Shown: one piece after another, positions 7,428-14,458 of the stretch
How positions within the stretch are numbered: the stretch's first letter is position 1
Layout: each line of letters starts with the position of its first letter
NCBI GenBank assembly: GCA_011620345.1
Contig: WOZJ01000046.1
Span: 1 to 14,458 of the forward strand
From: Nitrospirota bacterium
Lineage (GTDB): Bacteria; UBA2233
DNA: 14,458 bases
Direction of reading: 5' to 3'
Made by a program: the position numbers and the translations under genes
The notes under the pieces: model-generated
What the model was told of the DNA's origin: nothing
What the model saw: the letters and a program-made list of their open reading frames with translations, nothing else
Databases searched by the model: none

Positions 7428-8753
7428 GTGGACCGCGAACAAAAACATCGTCGCGATAAGGGCTTACGCATAAAAATCACGGGAGCCACGGTTTTTCTTG
7501 GGCTCGTCCTTGCCTGTGGCGCCGGTATTGGCTATTTCATGGAAGTGGGTTCTACAAGGCTTGCTCGGGCGAAATCTAGAAGCGAACAACAAGCCCAAAC
7601 CTACCACTGCCCGATGCATCCGAACTACACCTCGGACAAGCCGGGCAACTGCCCCATCTGCGGGATGAACCTCGTTCCCATCGAGGAAGAGACCGACACC
7701 AAGCACGAAGAAGACCAAGCTGAAACTGCCGTTCCTGGTAGGGCAAGCATCCGGATCAGTCCCAAGAAAAGACAGGCCTCAGGGGTGGAAACCGTTCAGG
7801 TAGCCCGCGGGCCGTTTATCAAAACAATCCGGACCGTGGGCAGGGTCGCTTACGCTGAGCCTATGATTTCGGAGGTTTATGCAAAGTTCGAAGGCTGGGT
7901 GGAGAAGCTCTACGTGAATAAAACAGGCGATTGGGTCGAGAGGGGAAGGCCTTTGTTTTCGGTTTACAGCCCAGAACTCGTCTCCACGCAGCAGGAATTC
8001 CTTCTGGCCTTGAACCTACAAAAAACCCAAGGGATCGGAGCAGATGCCCTCCTTAAGGCTGCGAGAAGAAGGCTTGCGTTCTTTGATATCGACGTAGACC
8101 AAACCCGCCACCTCGAAGCGACAGGCCAAACAAGCAAGACGCTTCTTTTGCGCGCCCCCCAAAGCGGTTTCATCATCCAAAAGAATGTATTCGAAGGCAA
8201 AAAAGTTTCCAAGGGCGAGAGCCTCTATACCATCGCCGACATTTCCACGGTATGGGTCTTGGCCGATGCCTACGAATCGGACCTGCCTTTCGTTTCGCTC
8301 GGGCAACAAGCGAAAATCAGCCTCTCTTACTACCCGAGTGCAGCGTTCTCGGGGCGCGTGGCCTATATTTACCCGTACCTCGAGCCAAACACCCGCACAA
8401 ACAAAGTCCGGATCGAGGTCAAAAACGCCGATTTCAAGCTCAAGCCCGACATGTACGCCCATATAGAGCTCGCTGCGAACATGGGCGAGCGGCTCAGCGT
8501 TCCCAAATCGGCCGTCTTGGATTCTGGCACCCGGAAGGTGGCCTTCCTCGACATGGGCAAGGGCTACTTCGAACCCAGGGAGCTCAAAACTGGGCTCGAA
8601 AACGAAACATCCTACGCGGTGCTGGATGGTCTCAAGGAAAACGACAGGGTCGTTGATAAGGCTGCCTTCATGGTTGACTCTGAATCGAGCCTGAAGGCAG
8701 GGCTCGGCCAGATGGGCGCCCCTTCAGGACACGCGGGCCATACGGGGCACTAA
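7428..8753 (+). CDS. cusB: Periplasmic adaptor of the heavy-metal RND system, with Cys-rich metal-binding module (CusB type)
   Basis: This membrane-fusion protein links the inner-membrane pump to the outer-membrane channel and probably hands metal to the pump. The 441-residue product has one N-terminal hydrophobic segment (about 15-38) as anchor or uncleaved signal. The module C61-P-M-H-P65 and C75-P-I-C-G-M80 follows. The adaptor core includes FEGWVEKLYVN, the PLFSVYSPELVSTQQEF hairpin entry, and the lipoyl and barrel segments. The C-terminus ends in GHAGHTGH, a further likely metal-binding tail. I choose GTG at 7428 because AAGGAG lies 8 bases upstream; the in-frame TTG at 7422 is only 2 bases from it. 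The gene follows the channel gene directly and abuts the pump gene. Cu+/Ag+ is favoured by the CPMHP module and the pump's signature, though Zn/Co/Cd (CzcB-like) transport is not excluded. Confidence 0.93.
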   Translation: MDREQKHRRDKGLRIKITGATVFLGLVLACGAGIGYFMEVGSTRLARAKSRSEQQAQTYHCPMHPNYTSDKPGNCPICGMNLVPIEEETDTKHEEDQAETAVPGRASIRISPKKRQASGVETVQVARGPFIKTIRTVGRVAYAEPMISEVYAKFEGWVEKLYVNKTGDWVERGRPLFSVYSPELVSTQQEFLLALNLQKTQGIGADALLKAARRRLAFFDIDVDQTRHLEATGQTSKTLLLRAPQSGFIIQKNVFEGKKVSKGESLYTIADISTVWVLADAYESDLPFVSLGQQAKISLSYYPSAAFSGRVAYIYPYLEPNTRTNKVRIEVKNADFKLKPDMYAHIELAANMGERLSVPKSAVLDSGTRKVAFLDMGKGYFEPRELKTGLENETSYAVLDGLKENDRVVDKAAFMVDSESSLKAGLGQMGAPSGHAGHTGH

Positions 8754-11700
8754 ATGATCGAGCGAATCATCGAGCTATCGGCTAAAAATAAGCTGCTCGT
8801 ATTCCTTGTGTGCCTGTTCTTGGCCTTCTGGGGCGTTTATTGCTTCAACCGGGTTACACTGGACGCGCTGCCCGATCTCTCGGATACTCAGGTAATCGTC
8901 CTTGCACGTTGGGACAGACCTCCCAACATAATCGAAGACCAGCTCACCTACCCGATCGTCACCTCCCTTTTGGGGGCGCCCAAGGTAAAAACGATCCGCG
9001 GGATCTCGGACTACGGGTTTTCTTACGTCTACGTGATCTTCGAGGACGGAACGGACATCTACTGGGCCCGCTCGCGGGTTCTGGAGTACCTCTCAAAAGT
9101 GACGCCGAACCTCCCCAAGGACGCCCAGGTCGAGATAGGGCCGGATGCCACGGGCGTAGGCTGGGTCTACGAGTACGCGCTCGTGGACAGATCGGGCAAG
9201 CACACCCTTCAAGAGCTTAGGAGCTTTCAAGACTGGCAGCTCAAGTACGCCCTGCAGAGCGTACCGGGCGTGGCCGAGGTGGCGAGCCTCGGCGGTTTCG
9301 TCAAGCAATACCAGGTCATCCCCAACCCGGAAGCGCTTTTAGCATACGGAATTCCAATCGATGCGCTCGTCAGCGCCGTTCGCGCGTCAAACCAAGAGGT
9401 GGGCGCCAGGCTCCTTGAGCTTTCGGGAAGGGAGTACATGCTTACCGTTCGGGGTTATGTCCAAAACCTCGAAGACATCAAAACCGCCGTCCTTAAGGTA
9501 GACAAAAACGGAACTCCCGTAACCGTCGGCGACGTCGCCCAAGTTCGGCTTGGTCCCGAGATGCGAAGAGGCGTGGCCGAGCTAGACGGCAAGGGCGAGG
9601 TGACAGGCGGGATCGTCGTCATGCGCTACGGGGTCAACGCGCTGGAAGTGATCCGGGCGATCGAGCAAAAAATGAAAGAAGTGTCTTTCCCGGAAGGCAT
9701 CGAACTTGTCCCCACGTACGACCGCTCCGGGTTAATTCTTGAGGCCACGCACACGCTTCGAAAAAAGCTGCTCGAAGAGATGGCCGTTGTTTCAGGAGTG
9801 ATCCTCTTGTTTTTGGTTCACTTCCCTTCCGCGGTCATCCCCATCGCCACGCTGCCGTTTGCCGCGCTGTTGGCCTTCATCCCGATGTACTACCTTGGGA
9901 TCGGCGCGAACATCATGAGCCTGGGCGGGATCGCCATCGCCATCGGGGCAATGGTGGATGCCTCGATCGTCGTCGTGGAGAACGTCTACAAGCGAATCGC
10001 CGAGCCCCACGAACAAGGGCAAGGCTCGCATGATGCCGGCATCCTCGAAGCGATCAAGGAGGTCGGGAGGCCAAGTTTTTACTCTCTTTTGGTCATCGCC
10101 GTCGCCTTTACCCCCATCTTCGCGCTGGAAGCCTACGAGGGCCGGATGTTTAAGCCCTTGGCCTATACCAAAAACCTTGCCATGCTCTTTAGCGCCTGCC
10201 TGGCCATCACGCTCGACCCGGCCCTTAGGATGCTGCTAACAAGGGAAAAACGCTTTACGTTTAAGCCTGCCTGGCTTTCTCGGCTCTCCTCGGGCATCTT
10301 CGTGGGGACCTACTACCCCGAGCACCGCCATCCCGTCTCCAGGGGGCTGTTTGCCCTCTACGAGCCTTTGATCCGGTTCGTACTAAAAAGGCCTCGGGTC
10401 GTAATCTTTGCGGCATTCATCTTGTTCGTCCTCTCGATGCCATTGTTCTTCAAAATCGGCAGCGAGTTTATGCCGCCCTTAAACGAGGGATCGATTTTGT
10501 ACATGCCCACCACGCCGCCGGGCATTTCGATCACCGAGGCTTCAAAACTCCTGCAGGTTCAAGACCAAATCTTGAGCAGCTTTCCCGAAGTCGAGCGGGT
10601 CTTCGGCAAGGCGGGCCGCGCACTCACCTCGACAGACCCGGCGCCATTATCGATGATGGAGACGACGGTTCTTTTAAGGCCCCAAAACGAATGGAGAAAA
10701 AATCCCAGGTGGTACTCCGAGCACGTCCCCGAGTTTCTCCAGGGCCCTTTAAGGCTCATCTGGCCAGACCGAATAGGCTACGAAGAATTGATCGCCCAAA
10801 TGGACGCCGCGCTTAAGCTGCCTGGCCAGATCAACTCCTGGACGATGCCCGTCAAGGGCAGAATCGACATGCTCACAACAGGCATTCGTACGCCCGTAGG
10901 CATCAAGATCTTAGGAGACGACCTCTCTAAAATTGAGCGGGTCGGGGCCGATATCGAGGCAATCCTAGGCGGCCTTAAAGGAACTCGAAGCGTCTACGCC
11001 GAACGGACGGCTGGCGGGTATTACTTGGACATCCAGCCCGACCGCACCGAGCTTGCAAGGTATGGCCTTACGATCCAAGGGCTCCAAGAGACGCTGATGT
11101 CCGCCATCGGCGGGGCCAACGTCTCGGAGACAATCGAGGGCAGGGAGCGCTACCCTATCAACGTTCGGTATCCAACAGGGCGGCGTGATGATGTCGAATC
11201 CCTAAAGAGGATTTACGTCTCCACGCCGGCCGGCGCTCAGGTTCCCCTAGGGCAGCTAGCCGAACTGCGCCTAAAGACAGGCCCGGGGATGATCCGGGAC
11301 GAAAACGGCAGGCTCGCGGGCTACGTGTTCGTGGACACCCAAGGCGTGGACATAGGCAGCTACACGAGCCAGGCCAAGGCCCTCTTGAGGGATAAGCTAA
11401 AAACCCCGCCCGGCTACACGCTTACCTTCTCGGGCCAGTACGAATCGATGCAGCGGGTTGAAAAGCGAATGCGCTTCGTCGTGCCCTTGACGCTGTTTAT
11501 GATTTTTTTGCTCATCCATTTAAACACCCGTTCGTACACCAAGACGCTCATCGTCATGCTGGCCGTCCCTTTTTCGCTCATCGGGGTGGCCTGGGCCTTG
11601 TGGCTCTTGGGCTATAATTTCAGCGTGGGCGTCATGGCTGGGATCATCGCGCTCTTGGGCGTGGATGCCGAAACGGGGATCTTTATGCTGGTTTATTTGG

Positions 11701-11996
11701 ACCTGGCCTACGAGCGTCGGCTCCGTACGGGTAAAATGCAAAACCTAAAAGACCTCAAAACGGCCATCCACGAAGGGGCACTAGGCAGGGTAAGACCAAA
11801 GATGATGACGGTCATGACGACGATCGTCGGACTTCTGCCCATCATGTGGGCACAGACCTACGAGATCGGCGCGGACGTGATGAAGCGGATCGCCGCACCC
11901 ATGGTGGGCGGAATCATGAGCTCGTTTTTCATGGAGCTCCTCGTGTACCCTGCGATCTATCTCCTCTGGAAACAGAGGGGACTCCATAAAACTTAA
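8754..11996 (+). CDS. cusA: Heavy-metal efflux RND pump, CusA/CzcA family
   Basis: This 1080-residue inner-membrane proton/metal antiporter drives export through the CusCBA-type complex. It shows the RND layout: one membrane helix near the start (about 14-31), a large periplasmic loop, a helix bundle with the proton-relay motif GAMVDASIVVVEN (D402), a second periplasmic loop, and a C-terminal bundle. LYMPTTPPG (M584) and RIDMLTTGIRTPVGIK (M706) match two of the three methionines of the Cu+/Ag+ site of E. coli CusA as I align them. The segment with the third (around 640-683) is rebuilt, with an insertion after NEWRKN and no clear equivalent. Start and stop of neighbours abut exactly (TAA then ATG), with GGGG 6 bases before the ATG inside cusB, so translation is probably coupled. 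Length and motifs are complete. Cu+/Ag+ specificity is likely but not proven. Confidence 0.95.
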   Translation: MIERIIELSAKNKLLVFLVCLFLAFWGVYCFNRVTLDALPDLSDTQVIVLARWDRPPNIIEDQLTYPIVTSLLGAPKVKTIRGISDYGFSYVYVIFEDGTDIYWARSRVLEYLSKVTPNLPKDAQVEIGPDATGVGWVYEYALVDRSGKHTLQELRSFQDWQLKYALQSVPGVAEVASLGGFVKQYQVIPNPEALLAYGIPIDALVSAVRASNQEVGARLLELSGREYMLTVRGYVQNLEDIKTAVLKVDKNGTPVTVGDVAQVRLGPEMRRGVAELDGKGEVTGGIVVMRYGVNALEVIRAIEQKMKEVSFPEGIELVPTYDRSGLILEATHTLRKKLLEEMAVVSGVILLFLVHFPSAVIPIATLPFAALLAFIPMYYLGIGANIMSLGGIAIAIGAMVDASIVVVENVYKRIAEPHEQGQGSHDAGILEAIKEVGRPSFYSLLVIAVAFTPIFALEAYEGRMFKPLAYTKNLAMLFSACLAITLDPALRMLLTREKRFTFKPAWLSRLSSGIFVGTYYPEHRHPVSRGLFALYEPLIRFVLKRPRVVIFAAFILFVLSMPLFFKIGSEFMPPLNEGSILYMPTTPPGISITEASKLLQVQDQILSSFPEVERVFGKAGRALTSTDPAPLSMMETTVLLRPQNEWRKNPRWYSEHVPEFLQGPLRLIWPDRIGYEELIAQMDAALKLPGQINSWTMPVKGRIDMLTTGIRTPVGIKILGDDLSKIERVGADIEAILGGLKGTRSVYAERTAGGYYLDIQPDRTELARYGLTIQGLQETLMSAIGGANVSETIEGRERYPINVRYPTGRRDDVESLKRIYVSTPAGAQVPLGQLAELRLKTGPGMIRDENGRLAGYVFVDTQGVDIGSYTSQAKALLRDKLKTPPGYTLTFSGQYESMQRVEKRMRFVVPLTLFMIFLLIHLNTRSYTKTLIVMLAVPFSLIGVAWALWLLGYNFSVGVMAGIIALLGVDAETGIFMLVYLDLAYERRLRTGKMQNLKDLKTAIHEGALGRVRPKMMTVMTTIVGLLPIMWAQTYEIGADVMKRIAAPMVGGIMSSFFMELLVYPAIYLLWKQRGLHKT

Positions 11997-12020
11997 CGCT
12001 CCCTAAATGCGTAAAGCGTT
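11995..12020 (+). terminator. Weak stem-loop after cusA, possible terminator
   Basis: AACGCT, overlapping the cusA stop codon, can pair with AGCGTT at 12015-12020 across a 14-base loop. The stem is only 6 bp and no strong U-run follows, so it is a poor intrinsic terminator. Its right arm touches the -35 of the next promoter. Confidence 0.2.
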
Positions 12021-12048
12021 GAGGATGTTGGTTGTTTAGGATTATAAT
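12019..12048 (+). promoter_or_regulatory. Sigma70-type promoter of the ferredoxin-pabB-pabC unit
   Basis: A perfect TATAAT (12043-12048) is preceded at 18 bp by TTGAGG (12019-12024, four of six consensus positions). The leader to the ferredoxin ATG would be about 35 bases and includes AAGGAGG. This makes the ferredoxin group a separate transcription unit from cusCBA. Confidence 0.55.
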
Positions 12049-12089
12049 TGGACATAGATAGTCTTATTTAATCCCAAGGAGGGTTCAGC

Positions 12090-12443
12090 ATGCCGTACGT
12101 TATCTCCAGCCTTTGCAGGGATTGTGTCGATACAGCCTGCGCGGCCGTCTGCCCAGTCGAGTGTATTTACGAGTACAAGGGCGAGGATAAGGAAACCTTT
12201 CCTAACCAGCTCTATATCCACCCGGATGAGTGCATCGACTGCGGCGCTTGCGAGCCGGAATGCCCTTGGCAGGCGATCTTTACGGACGAAAGCATCCCGG
12301 AAATCTTCAAGGACGACATCATACTCAACGCCAAAATTATGGACAGAAAAGACGAATTCGAGGTTGCCCAAACTCTCGAAAAGCCAAAACCTACGCCGGA
12401 AGAGGTCTTGGCCAACAAGCGCAAATGGGGGCTAGAGGCCTAA
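12090..12443 (+). CDS. fdxA: 7Fe ferredoxin (3Fe-4S plus 4Fe-4S), Azotobacter FdI type
   Basis: This small cytoplasmic electron carrier has 117 residues. By alignment with A. vinelandii FdI, C9, C17 and C58 should hold a 3Fe-4S cluster and C21, C48, C51 and C54 a 4Fe-4S cluster. C12 and C25 match the free cysteines 11 and 24 of FdI. The CxxCxxxxCxxxCP spacing fits the 7Fe rather than the 8Fe pattern. [17 protein letters not shown] is almost as in FdI, and the loop between the clusters is about 8-9 residues longer. The C-terminal 50 residues are charged and lack further motifs. The ATG follows a strong AAGGAGG and a promoter with perfect TATAAT. pabB begins 41 bp downstream on the same strand, so the genes may be co-transcribed, though no direct biochemical link between them is evident. 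The redox partner cannot be told from the sequence. Confidence 0.93.
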   Translation: MPYVISSLCRDCVDTACAAVCPVECIYEYKGEDKETFPNQLYIHPDECIDCGACEPECPWQAIFTDESIPEIFKDDIILNAKIMDRKDEFEVAQTLEKPKPTPEEVLANKRKWGLEA

Positions 12444-12484
12444 AGCGCCTCCGGCCCTCTTTAAAGGCGAGGATCATACCTAGG

Positions 12485-13798
12485 TTGAGTCAAGCCATCT
12501 GGCCGGTTTGCTGCGTCGATTTTGGCCCCTCTCCGAGCCTTCCCTCGCCCTTTTTTGCCATGAATCCGAAGTACGTGCTTCGGCTGGAATCCTCTGCGCT
12601 TACCCTTTACCGACGGGGCTGCGTCCCATCCACGATCTTTGAAGGCCTGAACCCTTTTGTCTTCCTGGATACGTTTCGCGCGCAGTATGCATCCGGCCTT
12701 TTAGGGGTCGGCTACTTAGGCTACCCGCTTAGGCGCTACACCGAGCGTGCCAGCCCCCTCGGCCCTTTCTCGGCCCCATTCTCAGAGTTATTCTTCGCGT
12801 TTTTTGACCACTTCTTCTGCCTTGAAGCCGAAGGCCCAAGACTTGAGCCCCTTTCGATCGAAGGCGAAAGGCTGGGTCAAAGCTCCTTACCTCGCCTCTT
12901 GGAGGCACTCGATTCGCTCAATGGTTCATCCGAACGGGCCGGCCTCAATCCGGAAAAGGTTTTCTCAGGAACCAAGAAAGCGTCCTACTTAAGAGGCGTA
13001 CAGGAGATACTTAAGCGAATTCGAAAGGGCGACGTCTATCAGGTCAACTTAAGCCTCGAGCTCTTTGCCCAAAACGTGAATCCCGAAGCGCTCTTTGGCG
13101 CGATGACCCGTAGCTACCCGATGCCTTACCAGGCCTTCCTCCGGCTAGACCCACTAAAGAGCGTCCTGGTGAACTCCCCGGAGCTTTTTTTAGAAATCAC
13201 CCCCGATAGGCAGATCCTCACCGCGCCCATCAAAGGCAGCATGCAAAGGTCTAAAGCGGCGCACCTAGACGCTTCTTTCGCGGATGCCCTTCAAGCCTCC
13301 CCGAAGGACAGAGCCGAACACCTGATGATTGTCGATTTGATGCGCAACGATTTAGGCCGCGTGTGCAGCATCGGAAGCATCCGGGTGCAAAACCTTTTTG
13401 GACATAGGCCGTTCCCAGGGATTCACCACTTGGAAACAAAGGTTTCAGGCGAGCTTCCAAAAAGACTTGGCCTTTTCGAGGCAATAGGAAAGGCCTTCCC
13501 TGGGGGCTCGATTACCGGCGCGCCCAAAATTATGGCCATGCGCATCATCGAAGAGCTCGAGCCAACCGAAAGGAGCGTCTACACCGGGGCTCTCGGGTGG
13601 GTTTTTAGGGACCATGTACGGCTTGCCATGGCTATCCGTACCACGCTCTGCTTTGAGGGCACGGCCATGTACCCCGTAGGCGGCGGGATTGTGGCCGACT
13701 CAGACCCGGAAGCGGAATGGGACGAGACGCAGACCAAGGCCAAGCCTTTTTTACAAGCGCTTGGATTTGGAGGCGACGTTGGGCTGGATCTGGCTTAA
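12485..13798 (+). CDS. pabB: Aminodeoxychorismate synthase component I
   Basis: This enzyme aminates chorismate to 4-amino-4-deoxychorismate for 4-aminobenzoate and folate synthesis, normally with ammonia from PabA (not in this window). The chorismate-binding domain is complete: RKGDVYQVNLS, the PabB-specific lysine in PIKGS (K250; TrpE has Ala here), DLMRNDLGRV, HHLETKVSGEL, AFPGGSITGAPK, and GGGIVADSDPEAEWDE. The N-terminal part (PVCCVDFGPSP, then FFAMNPKYVLRL) fits the PabB lead-in but is short. The start is uncertain. TTG at 12485 gives 437 residues, with GAGGA 11 bases upstream. ATG 12425 would overlap the ferredoxin gene, and ATG 12560 would cut into the conserved N-terminal domain. The end overlaps the start of a pabC-like gene by 20 bp, as expected for coupled translation of successive pathway steps. 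Confidence 0.93.
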   Translation: MSQAIWPVCCVDFGPSPSLPSPFFAMNPKYVLRLESSALTLYRRGCVPSTIFEGLNPFVFLDTFRAQYASGLLGVGYLGYPLRRYTERASPLGPFSAPFSELFFAFFDHFFCLEAEGPRLEPLSIEGERLGQSSLPRLLEALDSLNGSSERAGLNPEKVFSGTKKASYLRGVQEILKRIRKGDVYQVNLSLELFAQNVNPEALFGAMTRSYPMPYQAFLRLDPLKSVLVNSPELFLEITPDRQILTAPIKGSMQRSKAAHLDASFADALQASPKDRAEHLMIVDLMRNDLGRVCSIGSIRVQNLFGHRPFPGIHHLETKVSGELPKRLGLFEAIGKAFPGGSITGAPKIMAMRIIEELEPTERSVYTGALGWVFRDHVRLAMAIRTTLCFEGTAMYPVGGGIVADSDPEAEWDETQTKAKPFLQALGFGGDVGLDLA

Positions 13799-14458
13799 TG
13801 GCCAATTCTATTACCAAGAGGCGTTCGGGTGGCCCTTTTTTAGGTCTCGAGGGTTCCAAGAAGGGGTCTACGAGACAATCCGGTTCGATCCGGCAGGCCC
13901 TTCGCTCCTTAAGGAGCATGTATGTCGGCTCTTACACTCCAGGACGCTTCCCGTTGCAGACCTAAAGAGCAGCCTTTCCTTGGGCTACCTCGAGAAAACC
14001 CTCGGTGTGCTTTCGGAGAAAAACGGCCTCATCGGCCAAACCTCCCAGGCGAACCTCTTTGCCTATCTTGACTCCAAGCGGCTTCATCTTGCGATCAGCG
14101 TGCGCGAGATGGGGCCTTGTAAGGGCGTTGGAACCGCGATCCTCATCCCTCAGCGCCGAGATGGCCTAGAGCGCTTCTTTCAAGAAAAGACGTTCTTTGC
14201 AAGGTTCTTTTTGGATGATAAGACGAAGTATCTGCCCCCATTCCCGGAGGCGGAGGCCATTTTTTTGACGCCAGAGGGGACGCTTCTTGAAGGTGCGCGG
14301 TCCGCCCTCTTGTTTTTAAAGGACGGAGTAGCCCATGCCCCGGGCCTTGGACTCCCTATTCTGCCTTCGATCGGGCGGGCAGCCATGCTTCGGGCACTCC
14401 GCACCCAGGGCATTCCGGTACTCGAGGGACATTTCCCCGCCTCCGACCTCTTGAAGGC
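13779..14458 (+). CDS. pabC: Aminodeoxychorismate lyase-like class IV aminotransferase (PabC-like), cut by window end
   Basis: An open frame of 226 codons runs to the window edge without a stop. It starts at TTG 13779 inside the end of pabB, with GGAGG 5 bases upstream. The start MGWIWLNGQF matches the usual PabC opening, EGVYETIR follows near residues 35-42, and TPEGTLLEGARSALLFLKDG (about 164-183) matches the family's E-G-x-x-S-N-L-F strand, then LPILPSIGR. The product would release pyruvate from aminodeoxychorismate to give 4-aminobenzoate, right after PabB. Oddities: the Asn of the EGxxSN motif is Ala here, the PLP lysine is probably K148 or K150 in DDKTKYLP, and the stretch from it to the EG motif is about ten residues shorter than usual. 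It may be a divergent PabC or an inactive relative. The C-terminus is outside the window. Confidence 0.8.
   Translation, partial: MGWIWLNGQFYYQEAFGWPFFRSRGFQEGVYETIRFDPAGPSLLKEHVCRLLHSRTLPVADLKSSLSLGYLEKTLGVLSEKNGLIGQTSQANLFAYLDSKRLHLAISVREMGPCKGVGTAILIPQRRDGLERFFQEKTFFARFFLDDKTKYLPPFPEAEAIFLTPEGTLLEGARSALLFLKDGVAHAPGLGLPILPSIGRAAMLRALRTQGIPVLEGHFPASDLLK

Noticed and set aside
12230-12484. Upstream extension of pabB through the ferredoxin gene
   Set aside because: The translation there is the out-of-frame reading of the ferredoxin, rich in Arg, with no similarity to PabB.
13717-13965. Short plus-strand frame overlapping the pabB/pabC junction, including ATG 13798
   Set aside because: The ATG forms a TAATG junction with the pabB stop, but this frame ends at 13965 and resembles no family; the frame from TTG 13779 carries the PabC-like protein.

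Overview
The window looks like chromosomal DNA of a Gram-negative bacterium: it encodes an outer-membrane efflux channel, a periplasmic adaptor and an RND pump. Base composition is moderately GC-rich, arginine is often encoded by AGG, and TTG/GTG starts are common. I cannot fix the phylum from sequence alone. No tRNA, rRNA, CRISPR array, insertion sequence or integrase was seen. Gene density is high, and the longest gap is about 180 bp.

Layout. (1) 25-2310, minus: a Cu+-exporting P1B-type ATPase (CopA) with two N-terminal Cys-rich heavy-metal-binding modules. (2) 2493-4553, plus: a long-chain acyl-CoA synthetase from a TTG start behind a good sigma70-type promoter, divergent from copA. (3) 4582-5562, minus: cysteine synthase (CysK), convergent with the ligase gene. 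(4) 5646-5951, minus: a 101-residue exported protein with one Cys/His metal-binding module and a His-rich tail; its stop codon is 6 bp from the cysK promoter. (5) 6121-11996, plus: a tightly packed tripartite heavy-metal efflux operon of CusC/TolC-type outer-membrane factor, CusB-type adaptor and CusA-type RND pump. A perfect 13-bp palindrome covers the -10 region of its likely promoter. (6) 12090-14458, plus: an Azotobacter FdI-type 7Fe ferredoxin, pabB, and a pabC-like gene that starts at a TTG inside the end of pabB and runs off the window.

Function. copA would move Cu+ from cytoplasm to periplasm, and the CusCBA-type complex would then expel it across the outer membrane. The small exported protein, divergent from the cus operon, may bind metal in the periplasm. 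The same kind of Cys/His module occurs four times in three proteins of this set (two in CopA, one in CusB, one in the small protein), so the module itself is the theme of the locus. cysK and the acyl-CoA ligase sit between the metal genes; a thiol-supply link for cysK is possible but unproven. The ferredoxin-pabB-pabC group is a separate unit for electron transfer and 4-aminobenzoate (folate) synthesis.

The nearest thing to an undescribed element is the small exported metal-binding protein and the palindrome-marked divergent control region it shares with the cus operon. The pabC-like gene, with an altered active-site region, is also worth attention.
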